This document shows, in pieces, positions 17,830 through 26,898 of a stretch of DNA of 64,000 bases. The stretch lies in contig JAFRBB010000026.1 of NCBI GenBank assembly GCA_017405085.1, positions 1 through 64,000 on the forward strand, read 5' to 3'. Position numbers and translations under genes: made by a program. Source of the stretch: Eubacteriaceae bacterium (lineage in GTDB: Bacteria > Bacillota > Clostridia > Eubacteriales > Eubacteriaceae). The first letter of the stretch is position 1. The number at the start of each line of letters is the position of its first letter. Under the pieces are notes generated by a model. It did not search any database, had not been told where the DNA came from, and saw only the letters and a program-made list of their open reading frames with translations.

Positions 17830-18498
17830 ATGGCTACACAATTATGTCCGCGATGCGGTGCCGACGTTGACGCAAACGCCGAATATTGCAAAAATTGCGG
17901 AACGCCTTTAAGCCCGTCGGAGGCGAAAGCACAACCCGAAACGGTCAAACCCGAAGCGGAAGCCGCCAAGGTCGAAGCTGCCGAACCTCAAGCGGAACCC
18001 GTCGACGAAGTGAAAGCTGAGCCCGTCGAAACGGTCGAATCAGAGCCTGCCGCAGAAGTGAAAGCGGAACCCGCGGAGGAAGTAAAAGCGGAACCTGCCG
18101 CAGAACCTGCGGAACCAGCGGATCAACCCCAGGCGGAGCCTGCCGAAGAAGCGAAAGCGGAACCCGCCGAAGAATCTGCAGAACCGGTGAAAGCCGAGCC
18201 CGTGACGCCGGACGCGATTAACGGTGTCGGAACCGATTGGCCGGTCAAAAGCAAAATCATTGCCGGGATTTTGGGGCTGTTCCTGGGCGGCTTCGGACTG
18301 CATCATTTTTATCTTGGCAACACCAAACAAGGCGGTATCTTTTTGGCGATCACCCTTGTCGGTTTTGTGTTGACCTTCATTGGTATCGGCGCGATTGTCG
18401 TCGGTGTTATGGAAATCATCGGATTTGTTCAGGGCATCATGATCCTTTTTATGTCCAAAGAAAATTTCGAACAAAAATATCATTGCCGCGCGTCGTGA
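17830..18498 (+). CDS. Zinc-ribbon protein with Glu-Pro-Ala repeats and a TM2 domain
   Basis: The start is ATG 17830 after TTGGAGGAGGCGAAT. The 222-residue protein begins with a double-CxxC zinc ribbon (LCPRCGADVDANAEYCKNCG). Next is about 110 residues of low-complexity Glu/Pro/Ala/Lys repeats (units like KAEPAEE and QAEPAEE). It ends with a TM2 domain of two membrane helices (about 138-205), including GGFGLHHFYLGN. The repeats probably form a stiff, acidic spacer between a cytoplasmic zinc ribbon and the membrane. Function unknown. Confidence 0.8.
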   Translation: MATQLCPRCGADVDANAEYCKNCGTPLSPSEAKAQPETVKPEAEAAKVEAAEPQAEPVDEVKAEPVETVESEPAAEVKAEPAEEVKAEPAAEPAEPADQPQAEPAEEAKAEPAEESAEPVKAEPVTPDAINGVGTDWPVKSKIIAGILGLFLGGFGLHHFYLGNTKQGGIFLAITLVGFVLTFIGIGAIVVGVMEIIGFVQGIMILFMSKENFEQKYHCRAS

Positions 18499-18553
18499 TT
18501 TTTCTCAAACGCCGCGTTTGCAGTGTGACACAATAAAATAAGTCTTTATTTTT

Positions 18554-18583
18554 CACCGGTGTGATGAGCGCCGGTGTTTTTTT
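18554..18583 (+). terminator. Intrinsic terminator after the zinc-ribbon/TM2 gene
   Basis: Arms CACCGG (18554-18559) and CCGGTG (18571-18576) are followed by seven Ts. Confidence 0.8.
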
Positions 18584-18665
18584 GCTTGAGAAAATGGTTG
18601 CTTTTGATTACAATGAAAAAATAGGTCCGATTGAGATCACAAATTAAACCGAGGGAGAATATCAT

Positions 18666-19559
18666 TTGAAAGAGACAACCGCGAAAAAACTGGCCTTGCC
18701 CGCCTTATTCGCCGCGGCGATCATTTGGGGCAGTTCGTTTTTTATCATGAAAGATACGGTGGATGATTTTCCGGTTTTTTATCTGATTGCCGTTCGGTTT
18801 TTGATAGCATCGATTCTCATCGGCGCTTGTGGCTATAAAAGACTCAAAACAATTGACAAAGACACCATTATCGCCGGATTTGTCATGGGACTGACGCTTT
18901 TTATCGCCTATATTTTTCAAACCTTCGGTCTCGTTGGGACAACCCCGGGGAAAAACGCTTTTCTAACCGCTGCCTATTGCGTGATGGTGCCCTTTTTTGA
19001 ATGGCTGTTTTTTAAAAACAGACCCGATCGCTACAACATCATTGCTGCGGTCGCTTGTCTTATCGGCATTGGGTTTGTCAGTTTGGACGGGGATTTGACC
19101 ATCGGATGGGGGGATGGCCTCACGCTCATTTGCGGCGTGTTCTTTTCCCTCAACATCATCGCCATCGCGCACTACACCAAAAAACACGATATTTTGATGC
19201 TGACCGCTCTGCAATTCGGCTTTGCCGGGCTGATGTCCCTGATTTGCGCGATGTTTTTCGAGACCTGGCCATCCTCCGTGCCGCCTTCCACTTGGGCTGC
19301 CATTGCTTATCTGGCCGTTATGGTTACCGCCGTTGCCTTTTCTTTTCAAAATTTCGGCATCAAATACGAGGACGCTTCCCGGGCGTCTATTGTGCTGGCG
19401 TTGGAGTCGGTGTTCGGCGTGCTGTTTTCGGCGATTTTTTACGGGGAAACCCTGTCGCCTAAGGTGCTTCTCGGCTTCGTGATCATTTTTGTGTCGGTCA
19501 TCACCTCGGAGACCAAGCTTTCATTTTTGCGGGGAAAAGAAAACATATCAAAAAATTGA
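18666..19559 (+). CDS. EamA-family (DMT superfamily) membrane transporter
   Basis: This 297-residue protein has about ten membrane helices arranged as two EamA repeats. WGSSFFIMKDTVDD near the N-terminus and the mirrored FGIKYEDASRASIVLALESVFG segment in the second half are typical. It probably exports a small metabolite or amino acid; the substrate cannot be read. A TTG start at 18666 follows GAGGGAGAATATCA. Confidence 0.85.
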   Translation: MKETTAKKLALPALFAAAIIWGSSFFIMKDTVDDFPVFYLIAVRFLIASILIGACGYKRLKTIDKDTIIAGFVMGLTLFIAYIFQTFGLVGTTPGKNAFLTAAYCVMVPFFEWLFFKNRPDRYNIIAAVACLIGIGFVSLDGDLTIGWGDGLTLICGVFFSLNIIAIAHYTKKHDILMLTALQFGFAGLMSLICAMFFETWPSSVPPSTWAAIAYLAVMVTAVAFSFQNFGIKYEDASRASIVLALESVFGVLFSAIFYGETLSPKVLLGFVIIFVSVITSETKLSFLRGKENISKN

Positions 19560-19627
19560 TAAGTTCGTGGTGAATCATCAAATCGTTTGAGCTGCCAATG
19601 TTCAATTAATATTGTAAAGAGAATCAT

Positions 19628-20236
19628 ATGAAAATACCCCTTTCGTTTTTAATCGGGAAAAAATTGAGAAAACAATCCGCCTCCATCATTGCCGCCCTTG
19701 GCATCATCCTGATTTTGTCGGGGGAGCATTTGCGGCCGTCGTTGCATTTTATCTATCTCGGAGCGGCTTTGATCGCGTGGAGCGTCGCCAACGATGTCAC
19801 ATGGCGCGGCCTTCGCTATATGAGCAAAGGAAGAACACCGGCGGTGGTCATGTCTTATTTGGCCTGCGCTTACGGCGTCGCTTGTGTTGTGAAGGCAGGC
19901 GAATTTGATTTTTGGCGGCCGATGGCCCGATGGACATGGCCGATTGTACTCTTGACGGGATTATTCGGTATTTTTGAAATCGTCGCGGTGATGCTTGCCC
20001 GTTACCGCGCTGCCCGAGACGGCGGGTTTCCCTTCAACCCCGACAGTGAGGAAATTTTCGTGATTGTCATTTTGCTTTCGGTCACCATCTTCACGATGAT
20101 GCTTTGCGCGGGGCTTAATGCCGATATGCTGCCCGTCACCATGACCGCCGACGCCGTCGCGATGCTCCTATCCATTGGGCTTTACGCCATGGGGCTGTGT
20201 CAATCTCCGGAAATCATCATGGTCAAAAAATCATAA
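19628..20236 (+). CDS. Unrecognised integral membrane protein
   Basis: This 202-residue protein is strongly hydrophobic with about six predicted membrane segments, starting around residues 19, 40, 70, 98, 135 and 165. A basic N-terminus (KKLRKQ) suggests an inside orientation. I do not recognise the family. A GAGAATCAT ribosome-like site precedes the ATG, and it follows the EamA gene by 68 bp, so they may be co-transcribed. Confidence 0.6.
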   Translation: MKIPLSFLIGKKLRKQSASIIAALGIILILSGEHLRPSLHFIYLGAALIAWSVANDVTWRGLRYMSKGRTPAVVMSYLACAYGVACVVKAGEFDFWRPMARWTWPIVLLTGLFGIFEIVAVMLARYRAARDGGFPFNPDSEEIFVIVILLSVTIFTMMLCAGLNADMLPVTMTADAVAMLLSIGLYAMGLCQSPEIIMVKKS

Positions 20237-20505
20237 CGATTTTGGAGCCGATTTGGTTCTTCATAAACGCTGTGAGGAGGGGATGGCTTGCGTCCTGTTT
20301 AATAAAGACGTGAAAACCCTAAAAGGCATCGGCTGAATAAAAAAAGCAACTTTTTCCAAAAAAGCTTGTCCATTTCTTTAATTTTCGTTATAATGTTCTA
20401 GCAAAATTACACCCTTGATTTGATGGATGAGACGCGCTTCCCAAAGGAGGCGGTGTTTTCCCTCTGTTAAGGAGAAGAAAAATACAAAAAGGAGGAAATA
20501 GTAAA

Positions 20506-21048
20506 ATGTTTTTAAATCGTGTTTTGAATGTAATTTTGGGTATTATTCTTGCGTTTTGCGGTGTTTATCTGGTCATGTCACCGGGAATCACCTTCTTGGC
20601 GCTGGGGATGGTTGCTGGTATTTCCATGATTATCAACGCCATTGTGTTTGTTATCTTTTGGTTCAGATTCCGTGATACCGGTATTGTCGGCGGCTTTGAG
20701 TTGTTCATCGCCATTCTTTTGGGAATTTTAGGTCTCTTTGTCATTTATAATGGCTTCGCGCAAGTTGCTGTGGACTGGATGATTTTGCTTTTCACCAGCA
20801 TCGGATTTTTGGTTGGCGGCATCAGACTGATTGTCAATGCCTTTAAAATCCGCAGACTGACCAACGAAGGCGTCAACACCGGCTTCAAATGGGGCTGGGT
20901 GCTGGTCGGCGGTATTCTGCTTGCCATCGCCGGCGTTCTCGGTTTAATGTATCCCGCGAACTTGGCAGTAGCCATTGGCTTCATTATCGGTCTTGAAATT
21001 ATCTTCAGCGGTATCGCTCTGATCGCCGCGGGCTTTTTCCTGGAATAA
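20506..21048 (+). CDS. HdeD/DUF308-like membrane protein
   Basis: This 180-residue protein has six membrane helices with the glycine-rich repeats typical of HdeD/DUF308 proteins (VLNVILGIILAFCGVYLVMS, VGGILLAIAGVLGLMYPANL). In enterobacteria HdeD is linked to acid resistance; whether that applies here is unknown. A strong AAGGAGGAAATAG site precedes the ATG and a clear terminator follows, so it is a single-gene unit. Confidence 0.8.
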   Translation: MFLNRVLNVILGIILAFCGVYLVMSPGITFLALGMVAGISMIINAIVFVIFWFRFRDTGIVGGFELFIAILLGILGLFVIYNGFAQVAVDWMILLFTSIGFLVGGIRLIVNAFKIRRLTNEGVNTGFKWGWVLVGGILLAIAGVLGLMYPANLAVAIGFIIGLEIIFSGIALIAAGFFLE

Positions 21049-21075
21049 GCAAAACTTGATAATAACAATTCTTTC

Positions 21076-21110
21076 GGGATCTTCGCATGTATCGAAGATC
21101 CCCTTTTTTT
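21076..21110 (+). terminator. Intrinsic terminator after the HdeD-like gene
   Basis: Arms GGGATCTTCG (21076-21085) and CGAAGATCCC (21093-21102) are followed by seven Ts. Confidence 0.9.
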
Positions 21111-21124
21111 AAAAGGAGAAGAGC

Positions 21125-22393
21125 ATGCAACACGCCTCGGAGCGTATTCAAATAGTCAATCGCGTCAAAATGATCGGTTTTTGCGCGCTGCTCGGCGCGG
21201 CCGCCGGCGCGGTGGTTTGGCTTTTTTTAAAAGCCGTCGCTATCACCTCGGACCTTTTGTGGAAAACCTTGCCCGGGGTGCTTCCCGTTCCATGGCTTCC
21301 CGTTTTGATTTGCGGCTTGGGCGGGCTTGCTGTGGGGGTTCTGCACCAACGCTTTGGCGTCTATCCCGACAGTCTTGAGGTGGTCCTTGGGAAAATTAAA
21401 GGCGAAAAGCACTACGACTATCATCCGATGTTCATCATGCTCCTTTGCGCTTTTCTGCCTTTGGTCATCGGCGCGTCGGTCGGTCCCGAAGCGGGGCTTG
21501 CCGGCATCATCGCCGCCCTTTGCTATTGGGTGGGCGATAATGTCAAATACGCCAAACATCACGCCGAAGCCTATTCCGAAATCGGCACAGCCGTGACATT
21601 AAGCGTGTTATTTCACGCGCCGCTTTTCGGCATTTTTGCCGTCTCCGAATCAGAAGACGAGTCAAATATGGCGCTCCTTTCCCGAACCGATAAACTCATG
21701 TTGTACGGCGCCGCCACCGCTGCCGGCATCCTTATCTATTCCGGCTTATCAAAGCTTTTCGGCGCGGGCATGAGCGGTTTCCCCGCTTTTGAGGGGACGG
21801 CCCTTTCGGCGGCGGATTTCGGCTTGATGGCTTTGGGCGTGCCCGTCGGTCTCGTTTTGTACTACATCTATATCTATGCGGAAAAAATCTTTGAGATGAT
21901 CTCAGACAAAATTCCCGTGATTGTCCGGGAGACGGCAGCGGGCATCGTGATCGGCCTGATCGCGATGGTGATGCCGGTTTTGCTTTTTTCCGGCGAAGAG
22001 CAAATGGCCGAGATGATGCACGCCTACGGCAATTATCTGCCCTGGATGCTTTTCGGGGTTGCTGTTCTCAAGTTGGTGCTGACGGCCTTTTGCCTGTCCT
22101 TCGGACTGAAAGGCGGGCACTTTTTTCCGATGATTTTCGGTTGCTCCGCCGCGGGCTACGGTTTGGCGATGGCCTTGTTTCCGGACGCCGGCGCCCATGT
22201 GGTCATCGCCGCGGCGGCGGTAACGGCTACGGCATTGGGCGCGCAGATGAAAAAACCCTTTGCCACAGCTTTGCTACTGCTCATTTGCTTTCCTTTTCGC
22301 TATGTGCTCTGGCTGTTTCTGGCGGCGCTTATCGCCGCGAGACTGACCGGCTACAGCGATCGGTTTTTACCGATGATCGGCACCGAGTCTTAA
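21125..22393 (+). CDS. ClC-family chloride channel/transporter-like protein
   Basis: This 422-residue membrane protein has about ten helices and ClC-like features. GASVGPEAGLAG resembles the GxGxP selectivity segment, and SFGLKGGHFFPMIFG is a second filter-like segment. It would move chloride or fluoride, as channel or antiporter. The motif is a variant of the usual GREGP, so ion choice is uncertain. The start follows AAAAGGAGAAGAGC, inside the tail of the preceding terminator. A TetR gene lies downstream. Confidence 0.75.
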   Translation: MQHASERIQIVNRVKMIGFCALLGAAAGAVVWLFLKAVAITSDLLWKTLPGVLPVPWLPVLICGLGGLAVGVLHQRFGVYPDSLEVVLGKIKGEKHYDYHPMFIMLLCAFLPLVIGASVGPEAGLAGIIAALCYWVGDNVKYAKHHAEAYSEIGTAVTLSVLFHAPLFGIFAVSESEDESNMALLSRTDKLMLYGAATAAGILIYSGLSKLFGAGMSGFPAFEGTALSAADFGLMALGVPVGLVLYYIYIYAEKIFEMISDKIPVIVRETAAGIVIGLIAMVMPVLLFSGEEQMAEMMHAYGNYLPWMLFGVAVLKLVLTAFCLSFGLKGGHFFPMIFGCSAAGYGLAMALFPDAGAHVVIAAAAVTATALGAQMKKPFATALLLLICFPFRYVLWLFLAALIAARLTGYSDRFLPMIGTES

Positions 22394-22561
22394 ATGATGC
22401 ACCTGCCTAATCAAAAATTTAATCATAGGATTTTCGCAAAAACCTTTTACCGGAAAAACCGTTAAACACCCCTGATTTGCCCAGAGAAACACAAAAAAAC
22501 ATTGCAGTATCACCATCGGATTTTCGTGAACGCGAAAACATAACCGGGAGAGGAGAAGCCC

Positions 22562-23137
22562 TTGGATCGCAGAAAAATAAAAACCCGGCGCGCCGTTTTT
22601 GCGGCTTTTGAAAAACTCCTTTCAAAAAAGCGCTACCGCCATATTACCGTTTCCGACATTTTGGAAGAAGCCGATATCGGACGCTCCACTTTTTACGCGC
22701 ATTTTGAAACAAAGGACGATTTGCTCAACGCCATGTGCGCCGAGCTCTTCGATCATGTTTTTGAGGGTGAGCCGCCCCGGGAAGCGCATCATGATTTTTC
22801 TGAAGGCGACTATTCCCTTGAAAAGCGGCTGGCGCACATGTGCCATCATCTTTATGAGAACCGCGCGGAAATGCTCAGACTCCTTTCCCACGAAGGCGCG
22901 GATGTCTATTACGGCTATTTTTCCCGGGGATTGAACAGCATTTTTTTCCGTGAGCTTGCAGCCATCAAAAAACAAATGAAGGTTTCCGAAACGGTTCCCG
23001 ATGAGTTTTTAATCCATCAATTATCCGAGGGCATCATTTCCGCTCTGCGTTTTTGGGTGGATGAATCGATGAAAACACCTCCCGAAACTATGGCTGATTG
23101 GATTTATGCCGTCAATTTTAAAGTGTCAGACGTGTAG
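22562..23137 (+). CDS. TetR/AcrR-family transcriptional regulator
   Basis: A 191-residue repressor-like protein. Its N-terminal helix-turn-helix includes HITVSDILEEADIGRSTFYAHFETKDDLL (seen in parts), and a ligand-type C-terminal domain follows. The start is TTG 22562 after GGGAGAGGAGAAG. Its target is unknown; the ClC gene upstream and the flavin reductase gene downstream are possible. A second TetR-type gene is at 48299-48901. Confidence 0.9.
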   Translation: MDRRKIKTRRAVFAAFEKLLSKKRYRHITVSDILEEADIGRSTFYAHFETKDDLLNAMCAELFDHVFEGEPPREAHHDFSEGDYSLEKRLAHMCHHLYENRAEMLRLLSHEGADVYYGYFSRGLNSIFFRELAAIKKQMKVSETVPDEFLIHQLSEGIISALRFWVDESMKTPPETMADWIYAVNFKVSDV

Positions 23138-23548
23138 ATGTAGATGATGCTTTTGAAACAATTGGCTTAAAATAAAAAGTTGCTGTTTAAATCCTACACA
23201 CACAAAATTTTTGCAAGGCACACCTGAGGTAAACCTTTGACTGCAGGCGGTCCGTTTGTTTTAACAATTATCCATGCTGAGTCACCCAAGACCGATCGAA
23301 CATTTTTCGATGATAGAAATCCTTGTGTGTTTAAAACAGTCTTTGATCATCATAAGGCGAGTGGCTGCAGGCGTTGATGGGATGGTGTGTTGAGTCTACG
23401 TCATTTTGGCGATAAAAGCGTCAGACATCCCAAAACAGACAAAAAATAACACGTATCTGTCCTATAAAGGAATTGTTTTTCTTTGCGTTTCGGTTTATAA
23501 TAAACATGATCGAAAAATCGGATCAAAATGTCAGGAAGGAGGATTGCT
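23138..23548. other. Non-coding gap before the flavin reductase gene
   Basis: This 411-bp region shows no supported gene. A possible promoter lies near its end (TTTATAATAAAC around 23490). No terminator or strong repeat was found. Confidence 0.5.
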
Positions 23549-24088
23549 ATGAAAATTTGTGTCATTACCGGAAGCGCGCGCGGAAAAGGAACGTCATCTC
23601 GTTTGGCGGATGCTTTTATAAAAGGCGCCGAAGCTGCCGGGCACGAAGTGTTTCGTTTTGACGCGCCCTTTCATCGCGTCCATCCCTGTATTGCCTGCAA
23701 CACCTGCCGTAAAGGAGAGGCAAAAGGCTGTATGTTCGGCGACGATATGCGCACTGTTCTCGTGCCAAAGCTCATCGAAGCCGATGCCGTTGTGTTTGCT
23801 TCGCCCATCTATTTCGCGGGGCTTTCCGCCCAACTCAAAGCGGTGATCGATCGTTTTTACGGTTATGTGGATGACATCAAAGGCAACAAAAAAACCGCGT
23901 TGCTCCTTTCCTTCGGGGATGAAACCTTGGGCAGCGCCGAAGGAGCCATCATGACATACCGTCACATGGCGGATTATCTCGGGTGGGAAAACCGCGGCGT
24001 TTTGACGGCCATCGGTTGCTATACACCGGATGATTTGCTCACTTCCGATTTTCTCTATCGTGCCGTTCAGATGGGGGCGACCATCTAG
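23549..24088 (+). CDS. Flavodoxin-like NADPH-dependent FMN reductase
   Basis: The start is ATG 23549 after AGGAAGGAGGATTGCT. The 179-residue protein has the flavodoxin-like fold of iron-sulfur flavoprotein/NAD(P)H oxidoreductases: the phosphate loop TGSARGKGTSSRLADAF, a cysteine-rich segment (CIACNTCRKGEAKGC) and the flavin segment ASPIYFAGLSAQLKAVIDR. The compact cysteine cluster recalls Isf-type proteins that bind a 4Fe-4S cluster next to FMN, but cluster binding is inference. The unit ends with a terminator. Confidence 0.85.
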   Translation: MKICVITGSARGKGTSSRLADAFIKGAEAAGHEVFRFDAPFHRVHPCIACNTCRKGEAKGCMFGDDMRTVLVPKLIEADAVVFASPIYFAGLSAQLKAVIDRFYGYVDDIKGNKKTALLLSFGDETLGSAEGAIMTYRHMADYLGWENRGVLTAIGCYTPDDLLTSDFLYRAVQMGATI

Positions 24089-24131
24089 CATCGCGTCAAT
24101 TTCATATTAATATATTTTTTCGATTTATTAG

Positions 24132-24155
24132 CCGACTGAATCAGTCGGTTTTTTT
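24132..24155 (+). terminator. Intrinsic terminator of the flavin reductase gene
   Basis: Arms CCGACTGA (24132-24139) and TCAGTCGG (24141-24148) are followed by seven Ts. Confidence 0.85.
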
Positions 24156-24157
24156 AT

Positions 24158-24188
24158 ACAAAAAGACCGGTCATGACAGCCGGTCTTT
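24158..24188 (-). terminator. Intrinsic terminator of the HD-GYP gene
   Basis: Arms AAAGACCGG (24162-24170) and CCGGTCTTT (24180-24188) form a hairpin. On the minus strand a T run follows. It stands back to back with the plus-strand terminator, insulating the convergent genes. Confidence 0.8.
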
Positions 24189-24216
24189 CTGCTTTAATAT
24201 TGATGTTAAAATCAAA

Positions 24217-26412
24217 TCATTTACTGCGTTTACTATCGTTGTTTTCGTCAACCATTTCAACCTTTCCGTCTATTTTGACGGCCGCGGCGGACGGATCTGC
24301 CGTGTATTGTTTGGCAAAATCGTTGGCGATGGCTTCGGCTTCTTCTTTCACATTGATAAAGGCCTCGGCGACCACCGGATCAAAATGGGATCCGGCATCT
24401 TCCTGAATGATGGCAAAGGCTTTTTCGTAGGTAAAGGCTTTTTTATACACCCGGGGCGAGACCAATGCGTCAAAGACATCGGCAACGGCCATGATGCGCG
24501 CCGACAGCGGAATGTCTTCGCCGGCAAGGCCTTCGGGATATCCGCGGCCGTTCCATTTTTCGTGGTGATAATGGGCGATGTTTTCGGCTTCTTCCAAATA
24601 GTCGGAATCGGGAAGCTTGGAGATGACCTTCTCGATGATTTCCGCTCCGGCAGTGGTGTGGGTTTTCATGATGTCGAATTCTTCGTCTGTCAATTTACCG
24701 GGTTTGTTTAAGATGTTATCGGAGACGGAAATCTTGCCGATATCGTGAAGCGGTGCCGATTTGATGACGTTGGAGATATATTCGTCGGTGAGGACATCAG
24801 TGAAGTGCCCCGTGCGTCGGAGTTCTTCCATGATGATGCCGGTATACGCAGCGGTTTTCCGCACGTGTTCACCGGTGGAGGAATCGCGGTTTTCCACCAT
24901 GTCGGCCAGCACCATAATCAAACCGTTTTGCAATTCGGCAAAGGCATCGGCCTGAGCCTGCATGTCGTTGTAGAATTTGGCTGAATTTTGGATGGCTTCA
25001 GAAAAGGCGTGATACAGGTTTTCCAGTTCGTCCCCGGTTTCGATTTGAAGCGTGTTGAGGGTGTGCTCGTTTTTCTCCAGAGCGTCCTTGTCGTGATACT
25101 TAAATTTGCCGGTGATGAAGGCCATGGAGTTGACGGGATAAATGATGTTGTATCGAGCCAGCCACAGCGCAAAGGACAGGATGAGGATGAGGAAGCTAAA
25201 GCCTAAGGACAATAACTTCATAATGAAGTCGGTTTGATAGACGTTCAAATCCTCCATGGAGATGTCCGCGCAGGCATAAGCTTTGCAGTTGCCTTTTTTG
25301 TCATAGATGGGCTCATAGACGGTGAGCAGATAGCCAAAGGTGTCGTTGGTGATGATGGGATCGATGCGGTCTCCGGCCAACAGGGTCGGCAACAGATGAT
25401 TGAAGCTTTCGTCGAAAGGAACGATGTCTCCGGGATTGCCGCCGGGGGTCTCCTTGGTATCGAGATCGAAGACCACGTGACAGCCGTCGTTTTCGATACG
25501 ATAGACATAAAGATACAGAACGTCCGGTGTGTTATCGCGGATATTGTACAGGAGATCTTCGGTTTCTTTGTAGCCCGGGGCTTTTTCGCCGTTTTTGATA
25601 TAATCGTCAATTTTGTCGGGATCGATGGCGTCGGAGACGATGCCGGTGATTCCTTTGGCGTTTTTGGCGTGCTCATCAATCGTTGTTTGACGGAACAGCA
25701 TGAAGCTGATGTAGGTGATGACGATGGCGATGGCCAGACAGGCTGCCATAATGACGACGACAATGCGCATGCCCAAAGATGCCCTACGGCATTCGGTGTG
25801 GTTGATGGCGTAAAGATCATCATCGTAGAGCGGATTTTGTTTCCAGCCGCGGAATTTGACCTTTTGTTTGATCGAATCCGGAACGTTGAGATAGATGAGC
25901 AACGCGATCGCCGTGCTGATGGCTTTGTCGCCAAGATCGACAATAAAAGCAGTGATGAGATTGGCAGGGAAAAGGGGAATGCCGTAGCCGGCCAAGGTGT
26001 TGACCATTTCTCCGTTAAATCCGCCGACAGCGGTGCCGTCGGCAATCCAGGTGATGATGCCGCCCAGCACACCACCGATGAAAGCGATGATGATTACATA
26101 GAGCAGAATCATGGTCCATTTTTTGAAATAGCCGCGCTTGCGGAACATGACCGTCACAACGGCAATGAGGACATTTAAAATACCGTAATAGGCCGTGGTG
26201 GGCGCGCCGATGGACGCGATCAGATTGGTGGCGATGGCCACGGTGATCCCGGGAACATAGCTGCTGAAAGCCGAGACGATAATCGTGCCGATGGTGTCAA
26301 AGAAAAAAGGAAGTCCGGTTTGGCCGATCAGCCTATTGAGTCCCAAGTTGAGCGCAATGCCGGCAAGCATTAAAAAAAACACTCTGAGATTGGAACGCGT
26401 TTGTTCACTCAT
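24217..26412 (-). CDS. Membrane HD-GYP phosphodiesterase with a transporter-like N-terminus
   Basis: The 731-residue protein starts with about five to six membrane helices (10-190) that resemble ECF substrate-binding components. A separate helix (about 218-243), an extracytoplasmic sensor domain and another helix (about 408-430) follow. Then come a HAMP-like linker and an HD-GYP domain (about 505-690). Catalytic markers are present: SAPLHDIGKIS, HHEKWNGRGYPEGL (the GYP variant), and DVFDAL. It likely degrades cyclic-di-GMP in response to a ligand. The diguanylate cyclase at 33728 would make the same messenger. The N-terminal fold is unusual for the class. Confidence 0.85.
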   Translation of the reverse strand: MSEQTRSNLRVFFLMLAGIALNLGLNRLIGQTGLPFFFDTIGTIIVSAFSSYVPGITVAIATNLIASIGAPTTAYYGILNVLIAVVTVMFRKRGYFKKWTMILLYVIIIAFIGGVLGGIITWIADGTAVGGFNGEMVNTLAGYGIPLFPANLITAFIVDLGDKAISTAIALLIYLNVPDSIKQKVKFRGWKQNPLYDDDLYAINHTECRRASLGMRIVVVIMAACLAIAIVITYISFMLFRQTTIDEHAKNAKGITGIVSDAIDPDKIDDYIKNGEKAPGYKETEDLLYNIRDNTPDVLYLYVYRIENDGCHVVFDLDTKETPGGNPGDIVPFDESFNHLLPTLLAGDRIDPIITNDTFGYLLTVYEPIYDKKGNCKAYACADISMEDLNVYQTDFIMKLLSLGFSFLILILSFALWLARYNIIYPVNSMAFITGKFKYHDKDALEKNEHTLNTLQIETGDELENLYHAFSEAIQNSAKFYNDMQAQADAFAELQNGLIMVLADMVENRDSSTGEHVRKTAAYTGIIMEELRRTGHFTDVLTDEYISNVIKSAPLHDIGKISVSDNILNKPGKLTDEEFDIMKTHTTAGAEIIEKVISKLPDSDYLEEAENIAHYHHEKWNGRGYPEGLAGEDIPLSARIMAVADVFDALVSPRVYKKAFTYEKAFAIIQEDAGSHFDPVVAEAFINVKEEAEAIANDFAKQYTADPSAAAVKIDGKVEMVDENNDSKRSK

Positions 26413-26898
26413 GTTTTAGCCTCCTTTGCGGCCGGAACGGCCGCGGGATGAACGTACGCCGCATTTGAATCGGCGTCTATTTCTCATGAAAAATCATGAT
26501 GGAAAATTGATTGAATTTTCGTAAGATGTTTGTTTGGTAAATATAATCTTATTATATCTTTTTTTGCGAATTTTTCCACAGTTTAAAGTGATAAAATGCT
26601 GTATGTATTAAAATTAGTTCATCACAGACGGAAAAACGCGTTGTTTTTTAAGAAAAAATCCTTTATATTGAAAAAATTTATATTAGGATATATACTATAA
26701 CTATTAATGAAGACAAATTTTTCGATGATAATGAGCAGATTCAATTAGCGTTAAGCGATGGCGATCTAACAGGTCTTATCAACAACATTGCTTTGCTTTG
26801 TACAATCGCTTTTGCTTCAATCAATGGCGATGGCGTCCACGGTGGAGCAAAATGCTTTTATAGGCCGGATATTATTTGTCAAAAGTGAGGAAAAACAA
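26413..26898. other. Long leader region upstream of the subtilase gene
   Basis: This 486-bp region contains AT-rich promoter-like boxes near 26668-26705 (for example TATACT and TATAAC) and then about 190 nt before the subtilase start. One frame (about 26670-26888) is open and reads like protein (FFDDNEQIQLALSDGDLTG) but has no start codon. It may be a decayed gene fragment. No known riboswitch was recognised. Confidence 0.4.

Noticed and set aside
25234-26178. Long plus-strand open frame opposite the HD-GYP gene (314 codons)
   Set aside because: A shadow frame, rich in Asp/Gly/Val as expected from the complement, with no motif.
26413-26898. c-di-GMP riboswitch in the subtilase or SipW leader
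   Set aside because: Neither the type I nor type II consensus segments were found in 26413-26898 or 30112-30396.
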